The notes beneath the pieces were generated by a model, which did not search any database, was not told the DNA's origin, and worked only from the letters and a program-made list of their open reading frames with translations. Both the position numbers and the translations under genes were made by a program. Of a stretch of 64,000 nucleotides of DNA, positions 16,378 to 25,400 are shown one piece after another; within the stretch, counting starts at the first letter, position 1, and each line of letters starts with the position of its first letter. The stretch is from an uncultured Psychroserpens sp. (GTDB taxonomy: Bacteria; Bacteroidota; Bacteroidia; Flavobacteriales; Flavobacteriaceae): assembly GCA_947488655.1 (NCBI GenBank), contig CANKZZ010000001.1:62001-126000 (forward strand). The letters run 5' to 3'.

Positions 16378-17184
16378 TTGAACTCAAAAATTTGTGTTGT
16401 AGGATGTGGTTGGCTAGGATTATCACTAGCAAAAAAATTAGTAGCTCAAGGTCATATTGTACATGGCTCTACAACCTCAAAAGAAAAACTACCACAATTA
16501 GAAAAAGCTCAAATTATTCCGTTTTTAATTCAACTTTCTTCGGAAGGTGTAAGCGGTAAAATCGCATCTTGTCTAAATGGTTGCCAGACCCTTATTGTAA
16601 ACATTCCTCCTGGTTTACGTAAAAACCCCGAAAATGATTACGTCAAACAGATGTCTCATTTTGTAAAACATGTTGAAGATTCTCAAATAAAACAGGTACT
16701 ATTTATAGGGTCAACATCAGTCTACGATGATGATAAAAATTTCTCTGTAATTACTGAAAATTCTCCAACATCTACCTCTAAAACTCCTTTAAAATTATTA
16801 GAGGTTGAAGCTCTTTTTGCTAAAAACAAAAAATTTAAAACCACAATTTTACGGTTTAGTGGGTTATTTGGTAAAGAGCGTCATCCAGCCAACTATTTAT
16901 CTGGTAAAACCAACCTAAAAAATGGAGATGCTCCAGTAAACTTAATTCATAGAGAAGATTGTGTAGCTATTATCATTTCCGTAGTACAAAACAATCTTTG
17001 GGAAACTACTATTAATGCCTCTACACCTTCTCACCCAACAAAAGCAACGTATTACACCGCAGTTTGTGAGATACTTAAAATTCCTGTTCCAAAATTTGAT
17101 ACCACCACAATAAGCAAAGGAAAAATCATAGATTCTACCAAATTGGTACAACTTTTGAATTATGAGTTTCAAGTAAGAATTTAA
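16378..17184 (+). CDS. NAD(P)-binding epimerase/dehydratase-like protein (TTG start)
   Basis: A 268-residue Rossmann-fold protein of the extended SDR/epimerase group. The dinucleotide motif is VVGCGWLGLSLAKKL (6-20); LFIGSTSVYDD (about 113) is the position of the active-site Ser/Thr in this group, and LRFSGLFGKERHP follows at about 160. The Y-x3-K pair is not obvious, so catalysis is uncertain; related short proteins (YeeZ-like) are annotated only as NAD(P)-dependent oxidoreductases. The start codon is TTG: TAA lies two codons upstream in frame, there is no ATG near, and the -7 element fits. Cytoplasmic. Confidence 0.8.
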   Translation: MNSKICVVGCGWLGLSLAKKLVAQGHIVHGSTTSKEKLPQLEKAQIIPFLIQLSSEGVSGKIASCLNGCQTLIVNIPPGLRKNPENDYVKQMSHFVKHVEDSQIKQVLFIGSTSVYDDDKNFSVITENSPTSTSKTPLKLLEVEALFAKNKKFKTTILRFSGLFGKERHPANYLSGKTNLKNGDAPVNLIHREDCVAIIISVVQNNLWETTINASTPSHPTKATYYTAVCEILKIPVPKFDTTTISKGKIIDSTKLVQLLNYEFQVRI

Positions 17185-17224
17185 CAATTAATACACTTTT
17201 AAGAACAAATGCCAGATATTTTTT

Positions 17225-17232
17225 TAGTTTTG
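17225..17232 (+). promoter_or_regulatory. Candidate -7 element
   Basis: TAGTTTTG fits TAnnTTTG, 22 bases before the ATG at 17255. Confidence 0.45.
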
Positions 17233-17254
17233 GCGCAATAAATTAATAAAAACG

Positions 17255-17953
17255 ATGAAAAAATTAATACTTCTATTAGCAGTTGTAACTACATTTAATG
17301 TTACTGCTCAAACTAAATCTGAACTTTTAAAACACTTTGAGTCTTACTATAAAGAGATGAAGGGTCAAGGTGACGTACAAGGTGTCATAAATGCTATGAC
17401 ACATCTTAACGTGTTGCAACCAAGTCAACAAAGATTAGACACATTAGCCTACGTATATGTAACCGAAGGCAGAAACTTAGAAGCCTTAAACACCATTGGT
17501 ATTGACCAAAATGCAACAGACTCAGACATTAATACAGAGGTAAAAGCCATAGCTCTAAAAGGGCTTAATCAACCTAAACGTGCTGTCGCTTTTTATGAAG
17601 AATTATTTAAACGAAATGCCAACTCTTATTTAGCTTATGAGATTGCAGATTTAAAAACGCAATTACAAGATTTAGCTGGAGCAAAGGCTAGCGTTGATTA
17701 TGGATTAACAAATGTAAAACCTGAGATGAAGCGTGCCTATTACGAGTCTCAACAGCCTTATGAGGTTTCTCTAAAAGGCGCTTTAACATATATGAAAGCA
17801 TTAATTGTTTTTAATATGAACCAAACAGATAATATAGACCAAGCCATTGCATTATTAGACGAAGCAATTACTATGGACGCTAATTTTAATTTAGCTAAAA
17901 TTAGTAAAGACGCACTTTTAGCTAGAAAAGCAGAAGGAACAACAAAGGAGTAA
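17255..17953 (+). CDS. Exported TPR-like protein
   Basis: A 232-residue periplasmic protein with signal peptide MKKLILLLAVVTTFNVTAQ. The rest is all-helical with spaced A-L/A-Y patterns typical of degenerate tetratricopeptide repeats, for example LDTLAYVYVTEGRNLEAL (about 61-78), KAIALKGLNQPKRAVAFYEE (about 96-115) and a final IDQAIALLDEAITMD repeat near 200. A scaffold or binding function is likely; no partner is indicated. It has its own -7 element and ends at a bidirectional terminator shared with the M13 peptidase gene. Confidence 0.65.
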   Translation: MKKLILLLAVVTTFNVTAQTKSELLKHFESYYKEMKGQGDVQGVINAMTHLNVLQPSQQRLDTLAYVYVTEGRNLEALNTIGIDQNATDSDINTEVKAIALKGLNQPKRAVAFYEELFKRNANSYLAYEIADLKTQLQDLAGAKASVDYGLTNVKPEMKRAYYESQQPYEVSLKGALTYMKALIVFNMNQTDNIDQAIALLDEAITMDANFNLAKISKDALLARKAEGTTKE

Positions 17954-18033
17954 ATTTCTTTTTTCTTCTTCGGAAATGTAACCTTTAAAAATCCTCATTT
18001 CTTAGAAACGAAAAAAATTAACTTTTTAGCACA

Positions 18034-18064
18034 TAAAAAAAGCACCCAATTGGGTGCTTTTTAT
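18034..18064. terminator. Bidirectional terminator between the TPR-like and M13 peptidase genes
   Basis: Perfect palindrome AGCACCCAATTGGGTGCT (18041-18058) flanked by A-run and T-run, placed between convergent genes. Confidence 0.9.
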
Positions 18065-18084
18065 TTTTATTACTCTACGATGTA

Positions 18085-20148
18085 TTACCAAATTCTAACA
18101 CGCTCTTCTGGAGCTAACCACATTTTATCACCTTCTTTAATATCAAACGCTTCATAAAAAGCATCTATATTTTTAAGAGGTTGTGTTGCTCTTTGAATTC
18201 CTGGAGAGTGAGGATCTGTTTTGATTTGTGTTCTCAAAGCATCATCTCTAGTTAAAGTTCTCCATACTGTAGCCCAAGACATAAAGAAACGTTGCTCTGG
18301 TGTAAATCCATCAATGTTTTCTGGTCTTCCATTTTCGGCATAGTATAATTGTAAACCATCATAAGCTCCAAGTACACCTCCAAGATCACCAATGTTTTCT
18401 CCTAAAGTAAACTTACCGTTGATGTTTACACTATCCATAACTTCAATAGCGCTATACTGCTCAGCTAAAGCGTCTCCACGTTTTGTGAATTCCTCAAGGT
18501 CTTTATCTGTCCACCAGTTTTTTAAGTTTCCGTCACCATCAAAACGCGCTCCACTATCGTCAAAAGCATGAGAAATCTCGTGACCAATAACTGCTCCTAT
18601 TCCACCATAATTTACAGCCTCATCTGCTGTCCAGTTATAGAAAGGTGGTTGTAAAATTGCAGCAGGAAAAACAATCTCGTTATTTAACGGATTGAAATAT
18701 GCATTTACCATTTGTGGTGGCATTCCCCATTTAGACTTGTCTACAGGTTGACCAATTTCGGCTAAATTTTTCTCGCTAGACCATTTCCCTACAGCCATCA
18801 TATTTTCAGCATAAGTATTACCTTCTTTTACCATCATTTCTGAGTAATCTTCCCACTCATCTGGATATGCAATTTTAACGGTAAACTTATCTAATTTCTC
18901 AATAGCTTTAGTTTTCGTTTCTGGCGTCATCCAATCTAAATTTTGGATTCTATTTTGAAACGCTGTAATTACATTAGCAATCATTTTTTCTGCTTTTGCT
19001 TTAGCCTCTGGTGGAAACTTAGCATCTACATATAATTTACCAATTGCTTCTCCAACAGTTCCATCTACTGTACCAAGTGCACGTTCATCTGCTGGTCGCA
19101 TTTTTTTAGAGCCATTTAAGGTTTTTCCGTAGAATTCCCAATTAGCTTTTTCTATTTCTGTTGTTAAAAAACCTGCAGCTCCATTAATTGTGCTCCAGTC
19201 CATTAGAATTTTAATATCTTCTATAGAAGTAGACTTTAAAAAATCGTTTAATGCAGCCATATATTTTGGTTGCATAACATTTAAAGTTTCCATCTCTGCA
19301 GTAATACCTAAATCTTTAACCATTTTATTCCAATCAATAGCTGGTGCCATTTTTTGCAAATCCTCTAATGTAGTTGGATTGTTATAATTACGAGCATCTC
19401 TCATCGCAACCTTATCTAATCTAGGCTCTGCTAATTGAGTTTCCATCGCTAAGATTTTCTTTGCTGCAGCATCTGCATCTTCTTTACTGTAATTAATAAA
19501 TTGTAACATTCTAGACACATGATCAAGGTATTGACCTCTAATTTCTTTAGATTTTGCATCTTGATCTAAGTAATAATCTCTTTGAAGACCTAAACCATCA
19601 GGATAAACCCAAGCAACATTCATGCTACTATCATTTAAATCTGCATTAGCTCCAATACCAGCAAATGGCGCACCAACTCCCATTGTAGTTGCATATACAG
19701 TTTGCATATCATTGAGGTTTTTAATACCATCAATCTTATCTAACATTGGTTGTAATGGTGCAATACCAGCTTTATCTCTTGCAATGGTATCTAACTCTGT
19801 CTCAAAAATAAGTAGTGCCTTTTTTTGATCTGTTCCTTCTTCATATTTACCAAGCTCTTTAGACGTGTTCATTATTTCTAATACGTCTTTTCTTGTGTCT
19901 TTGCGTAAAACTCCAAATCCTCCCCAACGTGTTTCGTCATCTGGAATTTTTGTTGTTTTTGCCCAATTTCCATTTACATAATTATAGAAATCGTCTTTTG
20001 GACTTACAGATGTGTCCATGTTGTCGAGGTTAATTCCAGGAATTTTCTCAACCATTGCAGTTTCTTCTTTAGGTTCTTCTTTACATCCAAAAAATGCAAA
20101 AAGACCAACCATAGAAACCACCAAAATACTTTTGATATTGGTTTTCAT
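18085..20148 (-). CDS. M13 family zinc metallopeptidase, lipoprotein
   Basis: Neprilysin/PepO-type endopeptidase of 687 residues that cuts short peptides, here anchored in the envelope. The N-terminus is a lipoprotein signal peptide with lipobox FFGC (Cys22). The M13 N-terminal domain begins at about 48 (SPKDDFYNYVNGNWAK). The catalytic domain carries HEISH at 523-527 (first two zinc His plus catalytic Glu), the ENIGDLGG motif with the third ligand Glu near 583, and the conserved C-terminus ending R-x-W (VRIW; family C-x-x-W). All key residues are present, so it should be active. A small lipoprotein gene lies 101 bases upstream on the same strand. Confidence 0.95.
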   Translation of the reverse strand: MKTNIKSILVVSMVGLFAFFGCKEEPKEETAMVEKIPGINLDNMDTSVSPKDDFYNYVNGNWAKTTKIPDDETRWGGFGVLRKDTRKDVLEIMNTSKELGKYEEGTDQKKALLIFETELDTIARDKAGIAPLQPMLDKIDGIKNLNDMQTVYATTMGVGAPFAGIGANADLNDSSMNVAWVYPDGLGLQRDYYLDQDAKSKEIRGQYLDHVSRMLQFINYSKEDADAAAKKILAMETQLAEPRLDKVAMRDARNYNNPTTLEDLQKMAPAIDWNKMVKDLGITAEMETLNVMQPKYMAALNDFLKSTSIEDIKILMDWSTINGAAGFLTTEIEKANWEFYGKTLNGSKKMRPADERALGTVDGTVGEAIGKLYVDAKFPPEAKAKAEKMIANVITAFQNRIQNLDWMTPETKTKAIEKLDKFTVKIAYPDEWEDYSEMMVKEGNTYAENMMAVGKWSSEKNLAEIGQPVDKSKWGMPPQMVNAYFNPLNNEIVFPAAILQPPFYNWTADEAVNYGGIGAVIGHEISHAFDDSGARFDGDGNLKNWWTDKDLEEFTKRGDALAEQYSAIEVMDSVNINGKFTLGENIGDLGGVLGAYDGLQLYYAENGRPENIDGFTPEQRFFMSWATVWRTLTRDDALRTQIKTDPHSPGIQRATQPLKNIDAFYEAFDIKEGDKMWLAPEERVRIW

Positions 20149-20249
20149 AATGTACTTTTAAATTGTTATTTGATTAAAATTAGTTATTAGTTAGAAGCCT
20201 CAGCACTCCATTTGTTACATATTAACAAAATATTAAGAGTTTTGGAAGG

Positions 20250-20774
20250 TTATTGTGGCTTGAGAACATTGTTTTTTTCAAACTCAAACTTCTTATTAAT
20301 TTGTAGATTAAGATTTGACATTGAAACTAAAAACTCTTTAATAGCTTTAATTTTTTCGTTCTTTTCTATATTATCTATTCTAAGTAAACTATTGAGCTTT
20401 TGCGCTTTTGTATCTAGCGCAGTAATTCTAGCCGAAATCTCATTGGTTTTTAGCTGCGCAGGCATTTCGGTTCTTAATTCTTTTAAAAGTGTTTGAACAA
20501 TTAATGGGTCTCCAGTGAAGTAAGTCAAATCTGCTTCTTTCAAGGTTTCTATATGGTTATTTAGTTCTTGAAATTTTTGCCAATCATTAACTGCTTTTTG
20601 AGAATCTAAGCTTAAGCCATAATCATCAAAACGTAACGATTCTATATTTTGTTTTGAGATTGTTTTGGCCTCTATTTGCTCTTGAGTCTCTACGACAGCT
20701 TGAGTAACCTTATCTCTTTTACAACTTGCAACTAATACGCAAATACTCACACAAAACAACAGTAAACGACACAT
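20250..20774 (-). CDS. Hypothetical coiled-coil lipoprotein
   Basis: A 174-residue lipoprotein with lipobox VASC (Cys18). The mature part is helical and highly charged with heptad-like spacing (QEQIEAKTISKQNIESL, NNHIETLKEADL, ITALDTKAQKLNSLLRIDNIEKNEKIKAI), suggesting a coiled coil. No family recognised. It lies upstream of the M13 peptidase gene in the same orientation with a 101-base gap, so co-transcription is possible but not certain. Confidence 0.6.
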   Translation of the reverse strand: MCRLLLFCVSICVLVASCKRDKVTQAVVETQEQIEAKTISKQNIESLRFDDYGLSLDSQKAVNDWQKFQELNNHIETLKEADLTYFTGDPLIVQTLLKELRTEMPAQLKTNEISARITALDTKAQKLNSLLRIDNIEKNEKIKAIKEFLVSMSNLNLQINKKFEFEKNNVLKPQ

Positions 20775-20904
20775 AATAAAAATTCATTCAATTTAAAGTA
20801 AATATAAGTAAAGCCTAGACATCTTAAATGCAATTAACAAAAAATAAAGAATACGCACTACTTATTATTTTCTTAAAATATGTTTATCATGCTTTTATTC
20901 TTTT

Positions 20905-20912
20905 TATTTTTG
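20905..20912 (+). promoter_or_regulatory. Candidate -7 element for tdh
   Basis: TATTTTTG fits TAnnTTTG, 22 bases before the ATG at 20935. Confidence 0.45.
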
Positions 20913-20934
20913 AATCGTCAAAAAACAATACAAT

Positions 20935-21900
20935 ATGCCTAGAATTTTAATTATTGGTGCTGGTGGTCAAATAGGATCTGAACTTACTTACAAACTTAGA
21001 GATCTTTATGGCTCAGATAATGTTGTTGCTAGTGATATTGGTTATCATAACACACACATTGTTAACTCTGGTTTGTTTGAAATTGTAGACGCTCAAGACT
21101 ATGCATCTGTAAAGGTATGTGTAGAAAAACATCAAATTGACACTATTTATCTACTTGCAGCGATGTTAAGCGCTACAGGAGAGAAATACCCTATGAAAGC
21201 ATGGGATTTAAATATGAGTTCTCTATTTCATGTTTTAAATCTGGCAAAAGATGGATTTATAAAACAAATTTTTTGGCCTTCTAGTATTGCGGTTTTTGGA
21301 CCAACTACTCCTGTTATAGACACACCTCAACACACTGTTACAGAGCCTACAACAGTTTATGGTATTACAAAACAAGTTGGAGAACGTTGGTGCGAATATT
21401 ACCATAAAAAGTATGGTGTTGACGTAAGAAGTTTACGTTACCCAGGAATTATAAGCTGGAAAACAATGCCTGGAGGCGGTACAACAGATTATGCTGTAGA
21501 AATTTACCACAAGGCTATTTTAGATAAACATTATGAGAGTTTCTTAACCGAAAACACAGAACTGCCAATGATGTTTATGGAAGATGCTATTGATGCTACG
21601 GTTAAGCTAATGCAAGCTCCATTAGAAAGCATTAAAATAAGATCTTCATATAATCTGGCAGCAATTAGTTTTACACCTAAAGAAATCACAGAATCAATAC
21701 AAAAACATATACCAGATTTTAAAATCTCTTACGAGCCAGATTTTAGACAAGACATTGCTAATAGCTGGCCAAAATCTATTGATGACTCGTCTGCTAGAGA
21801 AGATTGGGAATGGTCACATAAATTCAATCTCGAAAAAATGACAGAAGAAATGATTACTAAATTGACCGAGAAATATAAAGACTCGATGCACTTAGGCTAA
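20935..21900 (+). CDS. tdh: L-threonine 3-dehydrogenase, epimerase (SDR) type
   Basis: Oxidises L-threonine to 2-amino-3-ketobutyrate with NAD+, the first step of threonine degradation to glycine. This is the short-chain epimerase-like class known from Flavobacterium and other Bacteroidetes, not the zinc alcohol-dehydrogenase class of E. coli. The 321-residue protein shows the nucleotide motif IIGAGGQIGSEL (6-17), LLAAMLSATGE (about 74-84), the WPSSIAVFGP strand with the catalytic Ser, YGITKQVGE holding the Tyr-x3-Lys pair (about 142-146), and YPGIISWKTMPGGGTTDYAVE, typical of this enzyme. A single-gene transcript with its own -7 element and terminator. Confidence 0.88.
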   Translation: MPRILIIGAGGQIGSELTYKLRDLYGSDNVVASDIGYHNTHIVNSGLFEIVDAQDYASVKVCVEKHQIDTIYLLAAMLSATGEKYPMKAWDLNMSSLFHVLNLAKDGFIKQIFWPSSIAVFGPTTPVIDTPQHTVTEPTTVYGITKQVGERWCEYYHKKYGVDVRSLRYPGIISWKTMPGGGTTDYAVEIYHKAILDKHYESFLTENTELPMMFMEDAIDATVKLMQAPLESIKIRSSYNLAAISFTPKEITESIQKHIPDFKISYEPDFRQDIANSWPKSIDDSSAREDWEWSHKFNLEKMTEEMITKLTEKYKDSMHLG

Positions 21901-21910
21901 AGAAGAAAAA

Positions 21911-21943
21911 AAAAAAGCACTTTCAAAAGAAAATGCTTTTTTT
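21911..21943. terminator. Terminator between tdh and a convergent gene
   Basis: Stem AGCACTTTC / GAAAATGCT (one C-A mismatch), four-base loop, A-run before and T-run after; it can act on both strands. Confidence 0.8.
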
Positions 21944-21963
21944 ATTAGGGCAAATAACTCGTG

Positions 21964-22542
21964 TTATAGCTCAAAAGTTTTAACATAAGATCTTCCTCCA
22001 ACCGTCATGTTTAAATGATAATCTCCCTTTTCTTTAGCAGATAATTTAATAACTCTAGTTAGAATTTTATCACCACTTAATTGGTCTTCAAAAATACGCT
22101 CTCCATTATAATAAAGCTCAATCTCTAAAGGCTCCTCGTCTAATGACATGTGAGAAATTAATAATTGGTCCTCTTGTGTTCTTGCAAGTGGCTTAAAGAC
22201 AGTTTTAACTTCTTTATCTAAAAACACAACATTATTAGATTGTATAATAAATGGTGTTACAATAATTTCGAAGTCTTTCTCTAACTCTATTGTATAAGAT
22301 CCATCGTTTAACGCAGTAAAATCAAAACGTTTTACAAACGTACCGTTTTGCTTAATTTTTTCTTTATATAAGATGGTACCATTTTCATCAATAATTTTAC
22401 ATTGATGTCCTATTTTAACGTTTGAGAATTTTAATAATTTAGTTGCATTAGTAATTACACCATTTGTGTTTTCACCTGCGTAGCTCGTTGCTATCGTCAA
22501 CATCATTGCTACAAATAATACTTTTTTAATTGTTTTCATCAC
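21964..22542 (-). CDS. Hypothetical exported beta-rich protein
   Basis: A 192-residue secreted protein. The signal peptide ends near SYA (residue 22). The remainder reads as two beta-sandwich-like segments: residues about 40-100 (GHQCKIIDENGTILYKEKIKQNGTF) look like the small repeat used in DUF3244/sorting-domain-type modules, and 110-192 (LDEEPLEIELYYNGERIF) look similar. No enzyme motif. It has its own -7 element 26 bases upstream and is divergent from an AraC-type regulator across a region with a perfect 12-base inverted repeat, so the regulator may control it. Confidence 0.6.
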   Translation of the reverse strand: MMKTIKKVLFVAMMLTIATSYAGENTNGVITNATKLLKFSNVKIGHQCKIIDENGTILYKEKIKQNGTFVKRFDFTALNDGSYTIELEKDFEIIVTPFIIQSNNVVFLDKEVKTVFKPLARTQEDQLLISHMSLDEEPLEIELYYNGERIFEDQLSGDKILTRVIKLSAKEKGDYHLNMTVGGRSYVKTFEL

Positions 22543-22567
22543 TTTTGGGTTTTAATGATTTACATGA

Positions 22568-22575
22568 CAAAGGTA
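22568..22575 (-). promoter_or_regulatory. Candidate -7 element for the exported beta-rich protein gene
   Basis: Minus strand TACCTTTG fits TAnnTTTG, 26 bases before the ATG at 22542. Confidence 0.45.
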
Positions 22576-22618
22576 TGTTGACTTTACTGTTCTAAAAACA
22601 TCAAAATTGGCACATTTA

Positions 22619-22674
22619 TATTCTATATTATCATTAAAATTCCACAGAAACCCACCCAATGTTAATATAGAATA
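22619..22674. promoter_or_regulatory. Long-spaced perfect inverted repeat in a divergent promoter region (candidate operator pair)
   Basis: TATTCTATATTA at 22619-22630 and its exact reverse complement TAATATAGAATA at 22663-22674, 32 bases apart, lying between the two divergent -7 elements. It could be two binding sites for the adjacent AraC-type protein. Confidence 0.45.
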
Positions 22675-22716
22675 CTTTTTTGATAATTTTGAATAGAATA
22701 AATAAATCAAATACCT

Positions 22717-22724
22717 TAATTTTG
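22717..22724 (+). promoter_or_regulatory. Candidate -7 element for the AraC-type gene
   Basis: TAATTTTG fits TAnnTTTG, 15 bases before the ATG at 22740. Confidence 0.5.
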
Positions 22725-22739
22725 TAATAATCAAGAGCC

Positions 22740-23618
22740 ATGATACAGAGAAAACCTACCTTAGAAAAAATTAATCCAAAGTTTGGAAGTTCTATTTTTG
22801 TGAAGAAAAGCACATCACAAGATATGGATACTAAAACGAGTCCTTTTTGGCATTTTCATCCAGAAATTGAACTTGTGTATGTAGATAAAGGAAAAGGAAA
22901 ACGTCACATTGGTAACCATTTATCTTATTTTAATAATAGCCAGCTAATTTTAATAGGATCAAATTTACCTCATTATGGTTTTACAGATAGATTAACGCAA
23001 CATGGATCTGAAGTTCTAGTGCAATTTAAACCAGATTTTTTAGGAGCTTATTTCTTTGATACACCCGAAATGGCAAATATTAATGCACTTTTTGAACGCT
23101 CAAAAAATGCAATACTTTTTAAGCCAGAGACTAAAAGACGTCTTGGTAAAAAAATTCAGAAATTAAGCGAAGTAGAAGGTTTTGATCGCGTTATACTTTT
23201 GCTTAAAATATTACAAAAGTTAGCAGAAGTTAAAGATTATGAAATTTTAAATGCTGACGGATTTGTTTTTGAAACAGAACTACAAGACAGTGCCAAAATA
23301 GATATCGTTTATAAACATATAAATGAGAATTTCCAGAAACACATTTCGTTAGATGAAATTGCAGACAAAGTAAGTATGACTGTACCTGCTTTTTGCAGAT
23401 ATTTTAAAAAATCTACAAGTAAGACTTTTACAAAGCTCGTTAACGAATATAGAATAGTACACGCAACTAAATTACTATCTGAAAGTCAAAAAAGTATTGC
23501 TGATGTGGCATTTGAGTGTGGCTTCAATAATTTTTCTCACTTTAATAAGTTGTTTAAAGAATTTACAGGAAAAAGCGCATCAAAATACAGAGGAGAGCTT
23601 ACACAAATTGTAAAGTAA
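22740..23618 (+). CDS. AraC-family transcriptional regulator with cupin sensor domain
   Basis: A 292-residue DNA-binding protein. Residues about 30-110 form a cupin-type ligand pocket (FWHFHPEIELVYVDKGKGKRHIGN, typical of the sugar-responsive branch of AraC regulators). Residues about 188-288 carry the two AraC helix-turn-helix motifs (HISLDEIADKVSMTVPAFCRYF, then IADVAFECGFNNFSHFNKLFKE). It probably senses a small metabolite, perhaps a carbohydrate, and activates a nearby or distant promoter; the divergent exported-protein gene is one candidate target. It is convergent with the HD hydrolase gene with only 47 bases between them. Confidence 0.92.
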   Translation: MIQRKPTLEKINPKFGSSIFVKKSTSQDMDTKTSPFWHFHPEIELVYVDKGKGKRHIGNHLSYFNNSQLILIGSNLPHYGFTDRLTQHGSEVLVQFKPDFLGAYFFDTPEMANINALFERSKNAILFKPETKRRLGKKIQKLSEVEGFDRVILLLKILQKLAEVKDYEILNADGFVFETELQDSAKIDIVYKHINENFQKHISLDEIADKVSMTVPAFCRYFKKSTSKTFTKLVNEYRIVHATKLLSESQKSIADVAFECGFNNFSHFNKLFKEFTGKSASKYRGELTQIVK

Positions 23619-23665
23619 GAAGGCAAAATAGGTTTTGATATGACATTTAATAACCTAAATGACAA

Positions 23666-24322
23666 TTATTTTTTCCCATCCCATTCGGCATAAAATTGAT
23701 CTAAAAACTGCTCCATAAATTGATGTCTTTCTAGAGCAATTTTTTTACCTGTTCTAGTATTCATCCTATCTTTTAATAGCAGTAGTTTTTCATAAAAATG
23801 ATTAATTGTAGGTGCTGTAGACGATTTATACTGCTCTTTAGTCATTTTTAAATTTACTTTAACAGAAGGGTCAAAGAGCTTTCTGTTTTTAAAACCTCCA
23901 TAATTAAATGTCCTAGCAATACCAATAGCTCCTAATGCATCAAGTCTATCTGCATCTTGTACAACATCTAATTCCGAAGAAGAAAAAGTTTGTGTTACAT
24001 TTCCACCTTTAAAAGAAATATGATTTATAATATTAACCACATGCTCAATTACTTTAGAATCTACATTGTTATTAAATAAAAATTGACGTGCAATTTTAGG
24101 TCCAATAGAGTCGTCTCCATTATGAAATTTACTATCTGCAATATCATGTAATAAAGCTCCTAAACCCACTACCAGACTATCTACATCTTCATTTTTAGCA
24201 ATGAGTAAAGCATTTTTATACACTCTTAAGATATGAAACCAATCATGACCACCTTCGGCATTTTCAAGCTCCTTTTTTACAAAAATTTTAGTTTTTTCAA
24301 TAATATCTTCGGAAGATTGCAT
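23666..24322 (-). CDS. HD-domain phosphohydrolase
   Basis: A 218-residue cytoplasmic metal-dependent hydrolase of the HD superfamily (YedJ/YpgQ type). Metal ligands are visible as His in GGHDWFH (about 25-30), the HD pair in ALLHDIADSKF (about 57-67) and Asp in VVQDADRLDALGAIGIAR (about 120-137). The family hydrolyses nucleotides or other phosphate esters; the true substrate is unknown. It lies downstream of the desaturase gene on the same strand but is separated from it by a terminator hairpin. Confidence 0.85.
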   Translation of the reverse strand: MQSSEDIIEKTKIFVKKELENAEGGHDWFHILRVYKNALLIAKNEDVDSLVVGLGALLHDIADSKFHNGDDSIGPKIARQFLFNNNVDSKVIEHVVNIINHISFKGGNVTQTFSSSELDVVQDADRLDALGAIGIARTFNYGGFKNRKLFDPSVKVNLKMTKEQYKSSTAPTINHFYEKLLLLKDRMNTRTGKKIALERHQFMEQFLDQFYAEWDGKK

Positions 24323-24339
24323 AGCGCTAATTTTGTCCT

Positions 24340-24374
24340 AAAATTAAAAATTCCCTTCAAAAGTTGAAAGGAAT
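24340..24374 (-). terminator. Terminator downstream of the acyl-ACP desaturase gene
   Basis: Stem AATTCCCTTCAA / TTGAAAGGAATT (one mismatch), three-base loop. Read on the minus strand it is followed by TTTTTAATTTT. It separates the desaturase from the HD hydrolase. Confidence 0.65.
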
Positions 24375-24392
24375 TGATTCTATTATACTAGA

Positions 24393-25382
24393 TTATTTTA
24401 AAGTTGCGGGTTCTACCCATTTAAATTGATATGAGTTCTCTGGTATTTTAATACGATCTGCCAAACGCAACATTCTTGGTGGTAATGTCATTAAATAATC
24501 TCTTGCTTTTTCTGCTTCTTCATTAAGGTTAGTGATATTACCAATATCCCAACGGTCTATTAATTTTTGAAGTATATCAACATAATCTTTAGAAGTGTAC
24601 ACTCCAATACGTTGTGCTGTATTAGAAAACTCTTCAAAAGCTGTACTTATTTTATTGCCAGATTCTCTTAAAAAATGTGCTGGCATTGCTATTTTTTGTT
24701 TCATCATATAATGAAAAGCCATCATCATTTGGTTTGGATCTACTTCAAAAATGCGCTCTACAAATTCTGAATACGCATGATGGTGTCTCATCTCATCACC
24801 CGAAATAATTTTACACATTTTTGCTAATTGCTTATTGCCTTTTTGTTTGGCTATTTTAGCAACACGATTATGAGAAATATACGTTGCAAGTTCTTGAAAA
24901 CTTGTATAAACAAAGTTTTTATATGGGTCTCGATCTGTACCAATATCAAAACCATCTGCTATTAAATATTGTGTAGTTTTCTCTATTTCTTTCATGTTAA
25001 CACGACCAGAAAGATAAAGGTATTTATTTAACACATCTCCATGACGATTTTCTTCTCCTGTCCAGTGTCTTACCCATTTTCCCCAGCTATTTCGACCAAC
25101 TTGGTCAACTCCCTCTACATCCATTAACCAAGACTCGTAAGATGGTAAGGCTTCTTCGGTAATCATATCTCCTACTAAAACAACCCAAAAATCATAAGGT
25201 AACTCTTTAGAGAGCTCACGAATTTCTCTAACGTCTTCAAAGAATGTATCGCTATTAGAGTCTGGTAAAAAATCTGTTGGCTGCCAGATTTTTTCTATTG
25301 GAATAAGATATTTATCTATAAGCTGATCTACATCTTTTTCTAGATGCTGCATCACTTCTAATCTTATATTTTTTAACGACAT
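24393..25382 (-). CDS. Acyl-[acyl-carrier-protein] desaturase (stearoyl-ACP desaturase type)
   Basis: Soluble di-iron enzyme that introduces a cis double bond into acyl-ACP, supplying unsaturated fatty acids. The 329-residue protein has both iron-binding E-x-x-H motifs in the plant-type arrangement: TGEENRHGD (about 129-137) and ISGDEMRHHHAYSEF (about 192-206), plus the long helical bundle. The length fits the bacterial DesA1/2-like group. The next gene upstream, 18 bases away, is a PlsC-type acyltransferase, so fatty-acid desaturation and phospholipid assembly appear to be co-transcribed. Confidence 0.92.
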   Translation of the reverse strand: MSLKNIRLEVMQHLEKDVDQLIDKYLIPIEKIWQPTDFLPDSNSDTFFEDVREIRELSKELPYDFWVVLVGDMITEEALPSYESWLMDVEGVDQVGRNSWGKWVRHWTGEENRHGDVLNKYLYLSGRVNMKEIEKTTQYLIADGFDIGTDRDPYKNFVYTSFQELATYISHNRVAKIAKQKGNKQLAKMCKIISGDEMRHHHAYSEFVERIFEVDPNQMMMAFHYMMKQKIAMPAHFLRESGNKISTAFEEFSNTAQRIGVYTSKDYVDILQKLIDRWDIGNITNLNEEAEKARDYLMTLPPRMLRLADRIKIPENSYQFKWVEPATLK

Positions 25383-25400
25383 ATAAATTCGTTTTAATGA

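Noticed and set aside
23619-23665. Terminator between the AraC-type and HD hydrolase genes
   Set aside because: Only a weak six-base TAGGTT/AACCTA pairing with a long loop; not convincing.
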